A DNA stretch of 12,937 nt from Candidatus Bathyarchaeota archaeon (GTDB lineage: Archaea > Thermoproteota > Bathyarchaeia > Bathyarchaeales > UBA233): the NCBI GenBank assembly GCA_007050895.1, contig SMYP01000069.1, positions 1-12,937 on the forward strand, read 5' to 3'. This document shows positions 6,170 to 12,674 of this stretch, in pieces. A program made the position numbers and the translations under genes. Position 1 is the stretch's first letter. The number at the start of each line of letters is the position of its first letter. The notes beneath the pieces are model-generated. The model was not told where the DNA came from. It ran no database searches and saw only the letters and a list, made by a program, of their open reading frames with translations.

Positions 6170-7150
6170 ATGGATCTTGCCATTGAAACCAATGGCTTAA
6201 CCAAAAAGTACGGTTCATTAATCGCGGTGAACAAACTGGACTTGAAGGTTAAGCGGAACACGGTTCATGGTTTCTTAGGTCCAAATGGCGCTGGAAAAAC
6301 CACCACCATAAAAATTCTCGTGGGGCTCTTGAAACCCAACGAAGGCACAGTTAAGGTTCTCGGGCAAGAACTGCACGGAAGTAAAAGCAACATTTTGGCG
6401 CAATGGTTCTATGAACACGCAGACTCACGATTAAGCATAGGTTACATGCCTGAACTCCCAAAGTTTCCAAAGCACTTGAAAGGTGCAGAATTATTAGATA
6501 TTTATGGGCAAATGCACGGCATGAGCCAGCAGCAGCGGAAAGAGCAGATATTGAGACTTGTCGAGTTAGTTGGGCTCCAAGGTAGAGAAAACGATCTCAT
6601 AGGCAAATATAGTAAAGGCATGCAGCAGCGCATAGGCATCGCACAGACTCTTCTTAACAATCCTGAACTCGTTATTTTAGACGAGCCAAGCCTAGGTTTA
6701 GACCCTGTTGGCATGGTGGAAGTACGAGAAATCGTTAAGGAAATAGCAAAAGAAGGCAGAACCGTTCTAGTCTCCTCACACCTGCTTTTTGAAATTGAAC
6801 AAATCTGCACTAATGTAACAATAATAAACCACGGCACGGCGTTGGTTTCAGACACGCTCCAAAAAGTTTCAGGGCTCCTTTCAGGGCCCTCTATGCTCCA
6901 TGTGGAAGTCGTCAAAATATCCGATACCATCATTAACGCTGTAAAGAAATTGCCTTCAGTTTCAAGCGTAGTACAGACAGGAAACACTTTACGAATTCAA
7001 ATGAAGACACATGAAGACACACGCGTTGAGGTGTCCAAAGAAATAACGCGCTCAGGTGGAATCATAATAGGCATGAACCAGAAGGCATCAAATCTCGAAG
7101 ACGTCTTCATACAACTCATTCACAAAGACCAAGGAGGAAAACCACAATGA
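6170..7150 (+). CDS. ABC-2-type transporter ATP-binding protein
   Basis: The ATP-hydrolysing subunit of an ABC-2 (NatA/CcmA-like) exporter, acting at the inner face of the membrane with the permease encoded next. It has 326 residues. Walker A is GPNGAGKTT (37-45), the signature YSKGMQQR (147-154), Walker B LVILDEP (167-173) followed by the D-loop region SLGLDP, and the switch His is H204 in SSHLL. The Q-loop position reads GYMPE (91-95), with Glu in place of Gln, common in this subfamily. A domain of about 100 residues follows the core. Start: the ATG at 6170 is 8 bases past GAGG; the GTG at 6164 is too close to that site. The stop overlaps the permease start as ATGA. The cargo cannot be told. 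Confidence 0.92.
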   Translation: MDLAIETNGLTKKYGSLIAVNKLDLKVKRNTVHGFLGPNGAGKTTTIKILVGLLKPNEGTVKVLGQELHGSKSNILAQWFYEHADSRLSIGYMPELPKFPKHLKGAELLDIYGQMHGMSQQQRKEQILRLVELVGLQGRENDLIGKYSKGMQQRIGIAQTLLNNPELVILDEPSLGLDPVGMVEVREIVKEIAKEGRTVLVSSHLLFEIEQICTNVTIINHGTALVSDTLQKVSGLLSGPSMLHVEVVKISDTIINAVKKLPSVSSVVQTGNTLRIQMKTHEDTRVEVSKEITRSGGIIIGMNQKASNLEDVFIQLIHKDQGGKPQ

Positions 7151-8094
7151 CTACCACAAACACTGGACAATTACGTCCTAGTTGGTTTACTCGCTTCTGG
7201 GCAGTTGTAAGATATGAAATGCTTTGGAACATACGCAAGAAAAAATTCTTGGGCTTGATCATAGTCGCATTTATCTTCGCCACGTTAATCTGGGCTTTAC
7301 CCGTATTCTCCAGCGCGGCAACTGGACAACCTATCGAAGCAAACCCCAACTTCGCCGTCACTTTCTCCATCCCCAGCATAGGCTCTTTCCTATTTGCACT
7401 TATCGTCTCAATGAACAGCATCTCAAGTGAATTCGAAAGCGGCACAATTGTCCCATTCCTCACAAAACCTGTATCGAGAACCATGGTGTTTCTAGGCAAA
7501 CTGCTGGCTACTTTCATCATAATTCTCGTGGCATACACTATAATCTTCGCATACGGAGTTATCAGCGGAGCACTCGTTTACGGCCCCCAAAACAACCTCC
7601 ACCTCTTACCTCTAGGATTAATAGGAAACATACTTAGCACTTTTATCTGGATAACTTTAATCCTAGCCGCAGGAGCGCTCTCAAAAAGCACCATAATATC
7701 AACTCTCGTAGCTTTCGGCTTATTCTTCGGCCTATTATTCGCCGTTCCGATAATATCCATCTTCGCTGGCCCCTCCCCAGCCCTAAATTACTTCCCTGGA
7801 AGCGGAGCATCTGGAACCATGATAACCACGCAAGGAGCAATAACCATAGGCGCTGGGACAGACAGCATCGGCATCAACCTGATTAACTACGTGCTTTACC
7901 CTTCAGCCAATGTTGATTTCAATATGACACGCATTGAGCTTCAAGGTAGCCAACCACTCATAACTCAAGTATATGCCTACTCAGAAGCATTATCCGTGAT
8001 AACATCAAGGTCTGTCGCAACAGCATTAGTATATACAATAGTTTTCTTGCTTACCGCTTGGATAGCATTTAAATCGGCACAAATACTCGAATAA
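7147..8094 (+). CDS. ABC-2-type transporter permease
   Basis: Membrane partner of the preceding ATPase, 315 residues. Six hydrophobic segments lie near 35-54, 78-95, 114-143, 152-177, 181-207 and 290-308, the usual number for one ABC-2 half-transporter; it would act as a dimer. The stretch SEFESGTIVPFLTKPVSR (94-111) after the second helix is the family's conserved cytoplasmic loop. A loop of about 80 residues (208-289), likely outside, separates helices 5 and 6. The start ATG overlaps the previous stop (ATGA) and follows AAGGAGG at 7131-7137, so the two are translated together. Possible cargos are drugs, lipids or peptides; the sequence does not decide. T-rich sequence follows at about 8115-8135. 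Confidence 0.9.
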   Translation: MTTTNTGQLRPSWFTRFWAVVRYEMLWNIRKKKFLGLIIVAFIFATLIWALPVFSSAATGQPIEANPNFAVTFSIPSIGSFLFALIVSMNSISSEFESGTIVPFLTKPVSRTMVFLGKLLATFIIILVAYTIIFAYGVISGALVYGPQNNLHLLPLGLIGNILSTFIWITLILAAGALSKSTIISTLVAFGLFFGLLFAVPIISIFAGPSPALNYFPGSGASGTMITTQGAITIGAGTDSIGINLINYVLYPSANVDFNMTRIELQGSQPLITQVYAYSEALSVITSRSVATALVYTIVFLLTAWIAFKSAQILE

Positions 8095-8196
8095 CCCAAT
8101 AGCTTCAGAGTCTCATAATTCTTTTCCAGTTTTCTCACTCGTGCCGAAAGACTGAAGTGTTTTGAAGCCTCTATTAGTTGTGGAGGTGTAGAGTTT

Positions 8197-8397
8197 ATGG
8201 TTGTTAAGATAATCCAGTTAATCGGCAGTTCAAAAGAAGGCTGGCAAGAGGCAACCCAGGACGCTATTGACGAGGCAGCTCGAACTATCAAAAACATCCG
8301 CAGTGTTCACGTGAAACGTTGCACCGCAAAAGTGCAAGACAACAAGATTGTGGAATACCGTGCCGTAGTCAACATTGCATTCGTGGTGTCCAGGTAA
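8197..8397 (+). CDS. dodecin-family small protein lacking the flavin-stacking Trp
   Basis: Dodecins are about 65-70-residue proteins that form hollow 12-mers and usually store flavin. This one has 66 residues with the full family pattern: KIIQLIGSSKEGWQEA (4-19), a helix, NIRSVHVK (33-40), and the closing strands KIVEYRAVVNIAFVV (50-64). The position equivalent to the flavin-stacking Trp of archaeal and bacterial dodecins (Trp36/38) is Ser36. W16 is the other family Trp, early in the helix. Loss of the stacking Trp resembles the calcium-dodecin (SecE2, Rv0379) branch, so flavin binding is doubtful. The ATG at 8197 follows GGAGGTG (8182-8188). It is monocistronic and convergent with the CDGSH gene. 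The family is sure; the ligand is not. Confidence 0.88.
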   Translation: MVVKIIQLIGSSKEGWQEATQDAIDEAARTIKNIRSVHVKRCTAKVQDNKIVEYRAVVNIAFVVSR

Positions 8398-8435
8398 AAA
8401 ACAGCGTGCAATTAGCATAGTGTAGCTTCTTTGCT

Positions 8436-9167
8436 CTATTTCTCATGCACTTTTTCCACGGTCTCTGCTTCAGGATAATGGCTACTATCGCAGAACGGCT
8501 TATTCTTAGATTTTCCGCAGCGGCACAGAGTAACCCTATTGCGAACCTGATAAATTTTGCCGTCGGCGGATTCTACTGGAATCCCCCCACGCACCCAAAT
8601 CGGGCCGCTCACGCCCATAGCCGGGTCTTCAATCAAACCAATTGACTTGGCAAATATAGGCTCAATTCTCTTTCTACTTTGTTTATCTAGAATTACGAGA
8701 CGACCTGAGGGGCAGTCGCAAGTTTCTTCAATGGCTATCTGCTTTTTTTCTCGAACATCTGACGCTGGGACAAGTTTCCAGATTCCGCCAGCCCTGTGGC
8801 AGAATCGTGCTGAAGCACATAGTTCTTCGGTGTCCTCCAGTTTCAAAGTTGGTCCATCAATCTCTTTGGGCTGATTAAGATAAGCTTCTGCAACTGCGGT
8901 TTCGCCACCGTCAAAATTGACTTTGAAGTGGGTTCCATCGCAGAACGGCTTGTTCTTGGATTGTCCGCAACGGCAAAGCACGAATCTTTCTTGTGGCACA
9001 TATTTGATGCTTGGTTGCCATTCCGTGGCAGTTCCCTCCGAGTCTGCGATGATTATCTGTTTTTGCAGGGGAACCCAGCCTAAAACGAGGTAGGGGCCGT
9101 TTCTGGTTACCTTGATTCTAGCCGCGTTTTTCATCGGCCTTTTTTCGTTTTCTTTTTGCGGTTTCAT
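8436..9167 (-). CDS. CDGSH iron-sulfur protein with two CDGSH motifs and a central four-cysteine domain
   Basis: A 243-residue soluble protein that should carry several iron-sulfur clusters. CDGSH motif 1 is CRCGQSKNKPFCDGTH (C65, C67, C76, H80). Motif 2 is CRCGKSKNKPFCDSSH (C215, C217, C226, H230), with Ser where the motif name has Gly. Each should bind a [2Fe-2S] cluster by three Cys and one His. Between them, C117, C123 (RFCHRAGG), C150 and C152 (CDCPSGRL) match the divergent 4Fe-4S (Fer4_19-like) module often found with CDGSH domains. The N terminus is basic (MKPQKENEKRPMKNAARIKV). The start at 9167 is the outermost ATG; an ATG at 9134 would remove 11 residues. It has its own promoter at the end of the upstream gene. 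A role in redox or iron-sulfur handling is likely; the partner is unknown. Confidence 0.88.
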   Translation of the reverse strand: MKPQKENEKRPMKNAARIKVTRNGPYLVLGWVPLQKQIIIADSEGTATEWQPSIKYVPQERFVLCRCGQSKNKPFCDGTHFKVNFDGGETAVAEAYLNQPKEIDGPTLKLEDTEELCASARFCHRAGGIWKLVPASDVREKKQIAIEETCDCPSGRLVILDKQSRKRIEPIFAKSIGLIEDPAMGVSGPIWVRGGIPVESADGKIYQVRNRVTLCRCGKSKNKPFCDSSHYPEAETVEKVHEK

Positions 9168-9215
9168 ATTTACTTGTCTCTTTGATAATCAAAATAGACT
9201 AGTTTGTAAAGGACG

Positions 9216-9224
9216 TTATATAGT
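9216..9224 (-). promoter_or_regulatory. TATA-type promoter of the CDGSH gene
   Basis: On the minus strand CTATATAAC lies about 50 bases before the CDGSH start codon and would start transcription near 9190-9197. It overlaps the stop codon of the upstream gene, so the two genes may be transcribed both together and apart. Confidence 0.45.
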
Positions 9225-9566
9225 GGCTTTTTTGTTGGTTAATTGGTTTGCCAGGGCTTCAAGGAATATTTCGATGCGATCTCGTGTTCGCCCAAAATCC
9301 GCAACGGAGGTGATTGTGGTGACTGGTGTTTCTGCTGTAACTTTGCATCTTGCCTTTTTCTTGTCTACTGCCGCCGCCTCAATTATGAGTATTGAGGGAT
9401 ATGACATGAAGCCTCCTTTAGTTTTAGCTTTGATATGATGTTTGGTGTCGTCAGTTTCTTCTATAACCCATTCTAGGATGACGAGCGCCTTTGGAACAGC
9501 TGCCCATACTTTCTCTAAAGGGTAGTCGATTTCCACAGTTTCATTTTCTTTCCGTAAATAAGCCAT
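9216..9566 (-). CDS. small protein of unknown function, possibly SRPBCC/START-like fold
   Basis: A 116-residue soluble protein with no cluster or catalytic motif that I recognise. The order of elements suggests a helix-grip fold: an opening strand with EIDYPLEKVWAAVPKAL (12-28), then alternating strands (WVIEETDD, HHIKAKTKG, SILIIEAAAVD, ARCKVTAETP), and a closing long helix DRIEIFLEALANQLTNK (96-112). The phrase 'P.EKVW..VP.AL' is like the opening of SRPBCC/START proteins, but this is weak evidence. The start at 9566 follows GTGGAG, 8 bases upstream on the minus strand. The CDGSH gene follows 48 bases later on the same strand. Real gene: likely. Fold: uncertain. Confidence 0.7.
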   Translation of the reverse strand: MAYLRKENETVEIDYPLEKVWAAVPKALVILEWVIEETDDTKHHIKAKTKGGFMSYPSILIIEAAAVDKKKARCKVTAETPVTTITSVADFGRTRDRIEIFLEALANQLTNKKATI

Positions 9567-9593
9567 ACTATGTACTCCACTTGTTAACGTACC

Positions 9594-9603
9594 TTAAGCT
9601 TAA
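9594..9603 (-). promoter_or_regulatory. palindromic TATA-like element before the 116-aa gene
   Basis: TTAAGCTTAA is a perfect 10-base palindrome. It sits at the TATA-box distance (about 28-37 bases) from the start codon at 9566, so transcription would begin about 9570, close to the GTGGAG site. It could be the TATA box, a regulator site over it, or both. Confidence 0.35.
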
Positions 9604-9672
9604 ACAATGTATTCTTTATTTTGAAGCAATATGAAGCTTTGTTTTCTAAAATATGTTAAGGAGGGATGAAAG

Positions 9673-9768
9673 GTGAAAGCAAGCCCCGTTAAGCTTTACC
9701 TTTCTTTACTGATTTATGTGAAAAGAGATTGGCAAATAAAAGCAGTATTTCGGTATCGTAATATATAA
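9673..9768 (+). CDS. 31-aa frame behind a strong ribosome site; possible micropeptide or gene remnant
   Basis: GTG at 9673 lies 8 bases past AAGGAGG (9658-9664). The frame reads 31 residues (MKASPVKLYLSLLIYVKRDW and onward) to a TAA at 9766-9768. It has a short hydrophobic run (LYLSLLIYV) and a basic second half. No family is recognised. An ATG at 9666 would give only 8 codons and abuts the ribosome site. A decayed N-terminal fragment of a membrane protein is the main alternative. Confidence 0.3.
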   Translation: MKASPVKLYLSLLIYVKRDWQIKAVFRYRNI

Positions 9769-10182
9769 GATGCCATTTTAAGTTAAATGATCTTGTTTTT
9801 TCCTTAAACAGGCAATATATAGTTGAAACCATTAAAACCACCAAAACTGTTGCTTCGAATCCTGTACATATCAGTCAGAAGTGGAATATACTCTGTTATG
9901 GCTTTCTCGTTTCCAGTTTTCCCGATTGATTGATGCCATCTTTTTGTTTTATGTTGAATGCCTCTACCAGTGATAATGATCGCTAGTTTCAAAACCTAAG
10001 TCGTTAGTGCTTGAATCTTAGTAATTATCAGTTAACACATTATGAAAGTCAAATAAGAAAACGCTACCAATAATATAATCTGCCAGCCACTTGTTCAAGA
10101 GCCAATTGTTGAAGGCCCATACTCTCATAAAAGAAAATGTTATCCTGAATACAAAACTTCTAAGAAGCAACGAAAAGCAAAG

Positions 10183-10194
10183 GTTATAAGAAAT
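10183..10194 (+). promoter_or_regulatory. TATA-type promoter of the small membrane protein gene
   Basis: GTTATAAGAAAT after AAAG sits about 30 bases before the ribosome site GCGAGG (10211-10216) that serves the GTG at 10224. Confidence 0.4.
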
Positions 10195-10223
10195 CTCTCC
10201 TAACGAAAGAGCGAGGAAAAAAC

Positions 10224-10418
10224 GTGAGTATCAATTTTACAGCGTTGTTTTTCGCAGCTTCCGGATTGATCGGTTACTTTCTAATATTGAAGTATTTTCC
10301 AACTTTGACCTTTGAACGCCTTTTGTTTCTGGTCAGCTTTGAGCTTCCAGCCGTATTTCTCTATTACTGGGATAGACGCCAAAAACGGAAAAAGGCATTG
10401 CAAGAAGCAAATAGGTAG
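10224..10418 (+). CDS. small two-helix membrane protein, unknown function
   Basis: 64 residues from a GTG at 10224, 7 bases after GAGG (10213-10216). Two hydrophobic segments, about 5-25 (FTALFFAASGLIGYFLILKYF region) and 33-49 (LLFLVSFELPAVFLYYW), are joined by a short loop. The tail is strongly basic (DRRQKRKKALQEANR), so by the positive-inside rule both ends should be in the cytoplasm. No family is recognised. The promoter, ribosome site and clean topology support a real gene. The zinc-ribbon gene that follows has its own TATA-like site. Confidence 0.55.
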   Translation: MSINFTALFFAASGLIGYFLILKYFPTLTFERLLFLVSFELPAVFLYYWDRRQKRKKALQEANR

Positions 10419-10551
10419 TTCAGAAATAGGAATAAGGCAAGTGTTTTGCAGAGTGTTTTTTGCCAAGCAAGGTTGGCCTTACAAAATGTATGATCGCATA
10501 GGTTCAATGCGTCGTTTTCCGAAGAAAGAGACGGTTTTTTCGCTTAAGTTA

Positions 10552-10562
10552 AGTTATAAATG
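10552..10562 (+). promoter_or_regulatory. TATA-like promoter of the zinc-ribbon gene
   Basis: AGTTATAAATG would direct transcription from about 10585, some 60 bases before the preferred ATG at 10644. Confidence 0.4.
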
Positions 10563-10643
10563 CGGATTTTTCGAGGATAAGACGACGGAAAAGAATTATT
10601 AGCATGGAGTACCCTACTGTTTTTGAGTGGAAGTGGCGTTTAT

Positions 10644-11045
10644 ATGGGCGATCTCGATGATTGTCCAAAGTGTGGAAAGCACGAAAAAAAAGAAGTGCTG
10701 AGCATTTTCAAAGAAATGTGGCGGAAGCTAGATTCGCCTTTGCACAGAATATATTCTTCATGGGAAGAGTTGGAGCAGCACGTGGAGCTAGAAACAGGTA
10801 AAGAAACAAAATTCAAGGTTTACCCTTGTCCCATTTGCGGCGTGAAGCAGGAAGTCAAAAAGCCGCTTGAAGGTTTCTTTCCGTTTCAAAACTGTGACTC
10901 ATGCAAAAACACCTTTTACGTCAATAAGGATTTGACGGTGAGAAAGTTAACAGAAGAGGAAAAAAGAGAAATACCCAACTCATGGATTCAAATCGTAGAA
11001 GACCTTAATAAGAAAAGATGCGCCGTAGTTTTCAAACTGGAATAG
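10644..11045 (+). CDS. small protein with three CxxC pairs (zinc ribbons), unknown function
   Basis: 133 residues from ATG 10644; a TTG at 10623 would add seven. Three CxxC knuckles are visible: C7-PK-C10 at the start, C62-PI-C65-G in the middle and C84-DS-C87 after it. C62/C65 with C84/C87 should form one zinc ribbon; the first pair would need another partner or a second ligand set (a lone C126 lies near the end). A charged helical stretch (14-55) separates the first pair from the ribbon. The C terminus (PNSWIQIVEDLNKKRCAVVF) has no known signature. The ribosome site is weak (GTGG at 10633-10636). Zinc binding is likely; whether it contacts nucleic acid or protein is unknown. Confidence 0.7.
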   Translation: MGDLDDCPKCGKHEKKEVLSIFKEMWRKLDSPLHRIYSSWEELEQHVELETGKETKFKVYPCPICGVKQEVKKPLEGFFPFQNCDSCKNTFYVNKDLTVRKLTEEEKREIPNSWIQIVEDLNKKRCAVVFKLE

Positions 11046-11088
11046 CTTCTTCTTCGCTTTGCTCCATTTTCGAGGCTTGTCTTTGAGG

Positions 11089-11098
11089 TTTAATTAAG
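11089..11098 (+). promoter_or_regulatory. TATA-like promoter of the SWIM-finger gene
   Basis: TTTAATTAAG gives an expected start near 11118-11125, ahead of the ribosome site GAGG (11140-11143). Confidence 0.35.
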
Positions 11099-11150
11099 AA
11101 GTTATGACATTATTATTGCAAAAATGTCTCTATCAACTTGAGGTTGTTTT

Positions 11151-11402
11151 GTGATGCGTATTGACCGGTTATTCGAAAAGGCTGAGCGACTGGTGGCGAG
11201 CGGAAGAGTTGAGTCTTTAGGCGGAGGCGTTTACAACGTTGTCGGAGACCATGGCACATACACGGTTGTTCAGGACTACACTGGAAAGCTAAATTGTAGC
11301 TGTCCTGGCTTTCTACAGAAGTCAAAATGCTCACACGTGACAGCCGTGATGCTCCTAACAAAGATGAAGCGAAGACGCTTCTCTCGGCAAACTAAATTTT
11401 AA
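11151..11402 (+). CDS. stand-alone SWIM zinc-finger protein
   Basis: An 83-residue protein made almost only of a SWIM domain. The zinc motif is C49-S-C51-PGFLQKSK-C60-S-H62, the exact CxC...CxH pattern of the family, preceded by the usual strand pair (GGGVYNVVGDHGTYTV-like, about 24-40) and followed by a helix (VTAVMLLTKM). The tail is basic (KRRRFSRQTKF). SWIM fingers bind DNA or proteins and are usually part of larger proteins such as Swi2/Snf2 ATPases or recombinase partners. GTG at 11151 is 7 bases from GAGG; ATG at 11154 is also possible and removes one residue. It lies alone between a zinc-ribbon gene and a convergent gene. The domain is sure; the role is open. Confidence 0.8.
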   Translation: MMRIDRLFEKAERLVASGRVESLGGGVYNVVGDHGTYTVVQDYTGKLNCSCPGFLQKSKCSHVTAVMLLTKMKRRRFSRQTKF

Positions 11403-11414
11403 CAAGCTTCATAA

Positions 11415-11445
11415 GGTTTATTTTTTTCTTTTCAGAAAAAAATGA
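11415..11445. terminator. bidirectional terminator region between convergent genes
   Basis: A T7-C-T4 run on the plus strand (11421-11432) is followed at once by A7 (11436-11442), which is a T run on the minus strand. It lies between the stops of the SWIM gene and the minus-strand coiled-coil gene and can serve both. Confidence 0.45.
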
Positions 11446-11474
11446 AAGGTTGGTGGTTTATTCTTTTTTGATTA

Positions 11475-12674
11475 CTAGGCTTTTGCGGCTTTAATCCATG
11501 CGTATACTTCTTCGATTGTGGGTATTTCGGCTTCTGAGATTTTTTTCTCTTGAAATTGAATTCTTGCGATTCCGTTTATTTTCTTGCCTAGTTCGATGGG
11601 GTCTTGGCTAGCTAGTTCTTTCCTATTCATAACTTCGGCTTCTTCTAATAGGACAAGGTCTTTTTCCTTTAACCCTGGGATCATGGCGAGTTGGGCTCTT
11701 CCCTGTAGCTTTTCAACAGTTTTCTCAGACATATCTATTTTATCTGCGATGACGTTGGAGTCTGTCAAGACAAATTCGCCTACGTCTGCTATCCCAATTT
11801 CTCTCAGCTCGTTTCCGGTGTTCTCTCCTATTCCCCTTACATCTTCTACTTTGCATTGGCTTGTCAACAGTGGTTTTGGCGGAACAAACTCGTCTTCCAC
11901 TCTTTCAATTTTAGTTTTGATTTCTGCGATTTCTTTTTCCTGATTAAGAATTGCTTTCTCGCTCTTTCTAGCTCTGCGTTCTTGGCTCTCCAAGGTGCCG
12001 GCAAGTCTTACAAGTTGTCCTGCTAGTTCATCTTTGACGACTGCCAAGTTTTCATTGAATATTTTCGCCAAATTCGTATTGGTCTTCTTTATTTCCTCAC
12101 TTTGCCTGTTCATTTGCTTAGCCATTTCACCTTTTATAGCAGCTAAATCGCTATCTAACTTTTTAGCCAAGTTCGATTGATTCTGAGTCAAATTAGCTTG
12201 AACTTGTTTTAGGTCCTCTTCCTGCTTGGCAAATGCCTTTACAACTTCTTTTCTCATACTGTTTACGCTTTCATCCACTAAGAAAACCCTTGCCTGCAGA
12301 CTTTCCAAAACCTTCTGTTGAAGCTTTTGACCGCTCTCTATCATGGTTACTTTTGCATTGATCTCGTTAAGTATCTCTTTGCTTGACAACTCAGTTACCA
12401 AACTGACGCAAGTAGCTCCAAGGAAAAGAAATGTTACAAAAACAGACAGAATTAGGTAAACATAAACTGGAATTGCGCCAATTAGGCTGCCAATTAAAGG
12501 AAGCTGATATGTGTCTTCAATTCCAAGGGTGACGGACAAAAATACTGCGTTAACAGCGTTCAATCCTGAAAGAAAAGAAAAGAACGCTAATATCCAAATT
12601 GCTTTTCCCTTCACAGTAACATACCTCAAATAGTGTGATACCAGAAATATGTAATTGCTAGTCATATTTATCAT
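11475..12674 (-). CDS. membrane-anchored coiled-coil protein with C-terminal helix-hairpin-helix (DUF4332-like) repeats
   Basis: 399 residues in three parts. Two membrane helices lie near 24-50 and 62-94. A long charged helical region, about 97-255, has regular hydrophobic spacing and many Gln, Lys and Glu (SNLAKKLDSDLAAIKGEMAK), a clear coiled coil. The C-terminal part, about 264-375, begins VEDVRGIGENTGNELREIGI and continues IPGLKEKDLVLLEEAEV, the paired helix-hairpin-helix form seen in DUF4332 and similar nucleic-acid-linked domains. It could tie DNA or a DNA-bound complex to the membrane, but this is inference; such HhH repeats can also act in protein contacts. No ribosome site is clear before the ATG at 12674 or the ATG at 12665. 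It is convergent with the SWIM gene and stands alone in the window. Confidence 0.75.
   Translation of the reverse strand: MINMTSNYIFLVSHYLRYVTVKGKAIWILAFFSFLSGLNAVNAVFLSVTLGIEDTYQLPLIGSLIGAIPVYVYLILSVFVTFLFLGATCVSLVTELSSKEILNEINAKVTMIESGQKLQQKVLESLQARVFLVDESVNSMRKEVVKAFAKQEEDLKQVQANLTQNQSNLAKKLDSDLAAIKGEMAKQMNRQSEEIKKTNTNLAKIFNENLAVVKDELAGQLVRLAGTLESQERRARKSEKAILNQEKEIAEIKTKIERVEDEFVPPKPLLTSQCKVEDVRGIGENTGNELREIGIADVGEFVLTDSNVIADKIDMSEKTVEKLQGRAQLAMIPGLKEKDLVLLEEAEVMNRKELASQDPIELGKKINGIARIQFQEKKISEAEIPTIEEVYAWIKAAKA

Larger units (their letters stand above)
9567..10223. other. 657-base stretch almost without genes
   Basis: It holds the minus-strand control region (9574-9604), a ribosome site with a 31-codon frame (9658-9768), the promoter of the next gene (10183-10194), and about 400 bases (9770-10180) that are A/T-rich and in which I see no supported gene, tRNA or repeat. 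A 62-codon minus-strand frame (9804-9992) exists but lacks a ribosome site and a recognisable product. Confidence 0.5.

Noticed and set aside
8557..8874. Plus-strand 105-codon frame inside the CDGSH gene
   Set aside because: It is antisense to a well-recognised protein with intact motifs.
9850..9865. tRNA T-loop-like string GCTTCGAATCC
   Set aside because: The flanking bases do not pair into a T stem on either strand, and no acceptor or anticodon stem is found around it.
9804..9992. Minus-strand 62-codon frame from a TTG
   Set aside because: No ribosome site or TATA box at a good distance and no recognisable family; kept only as a possible remnant in the gap.
10312..10602. Plus-strand 96-codon frame overlapping the small membrane protein gene
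   Set aside because: It overlaps a better-supported gene in another frame and lacks a ribosome site and sensible domain pattern.
10604..10660. 18-codon frame over the start of the zinc-ribbon gene, possible upstream frame
   Set aside because: No ribosome site before its ATG; it can be chance at this length.
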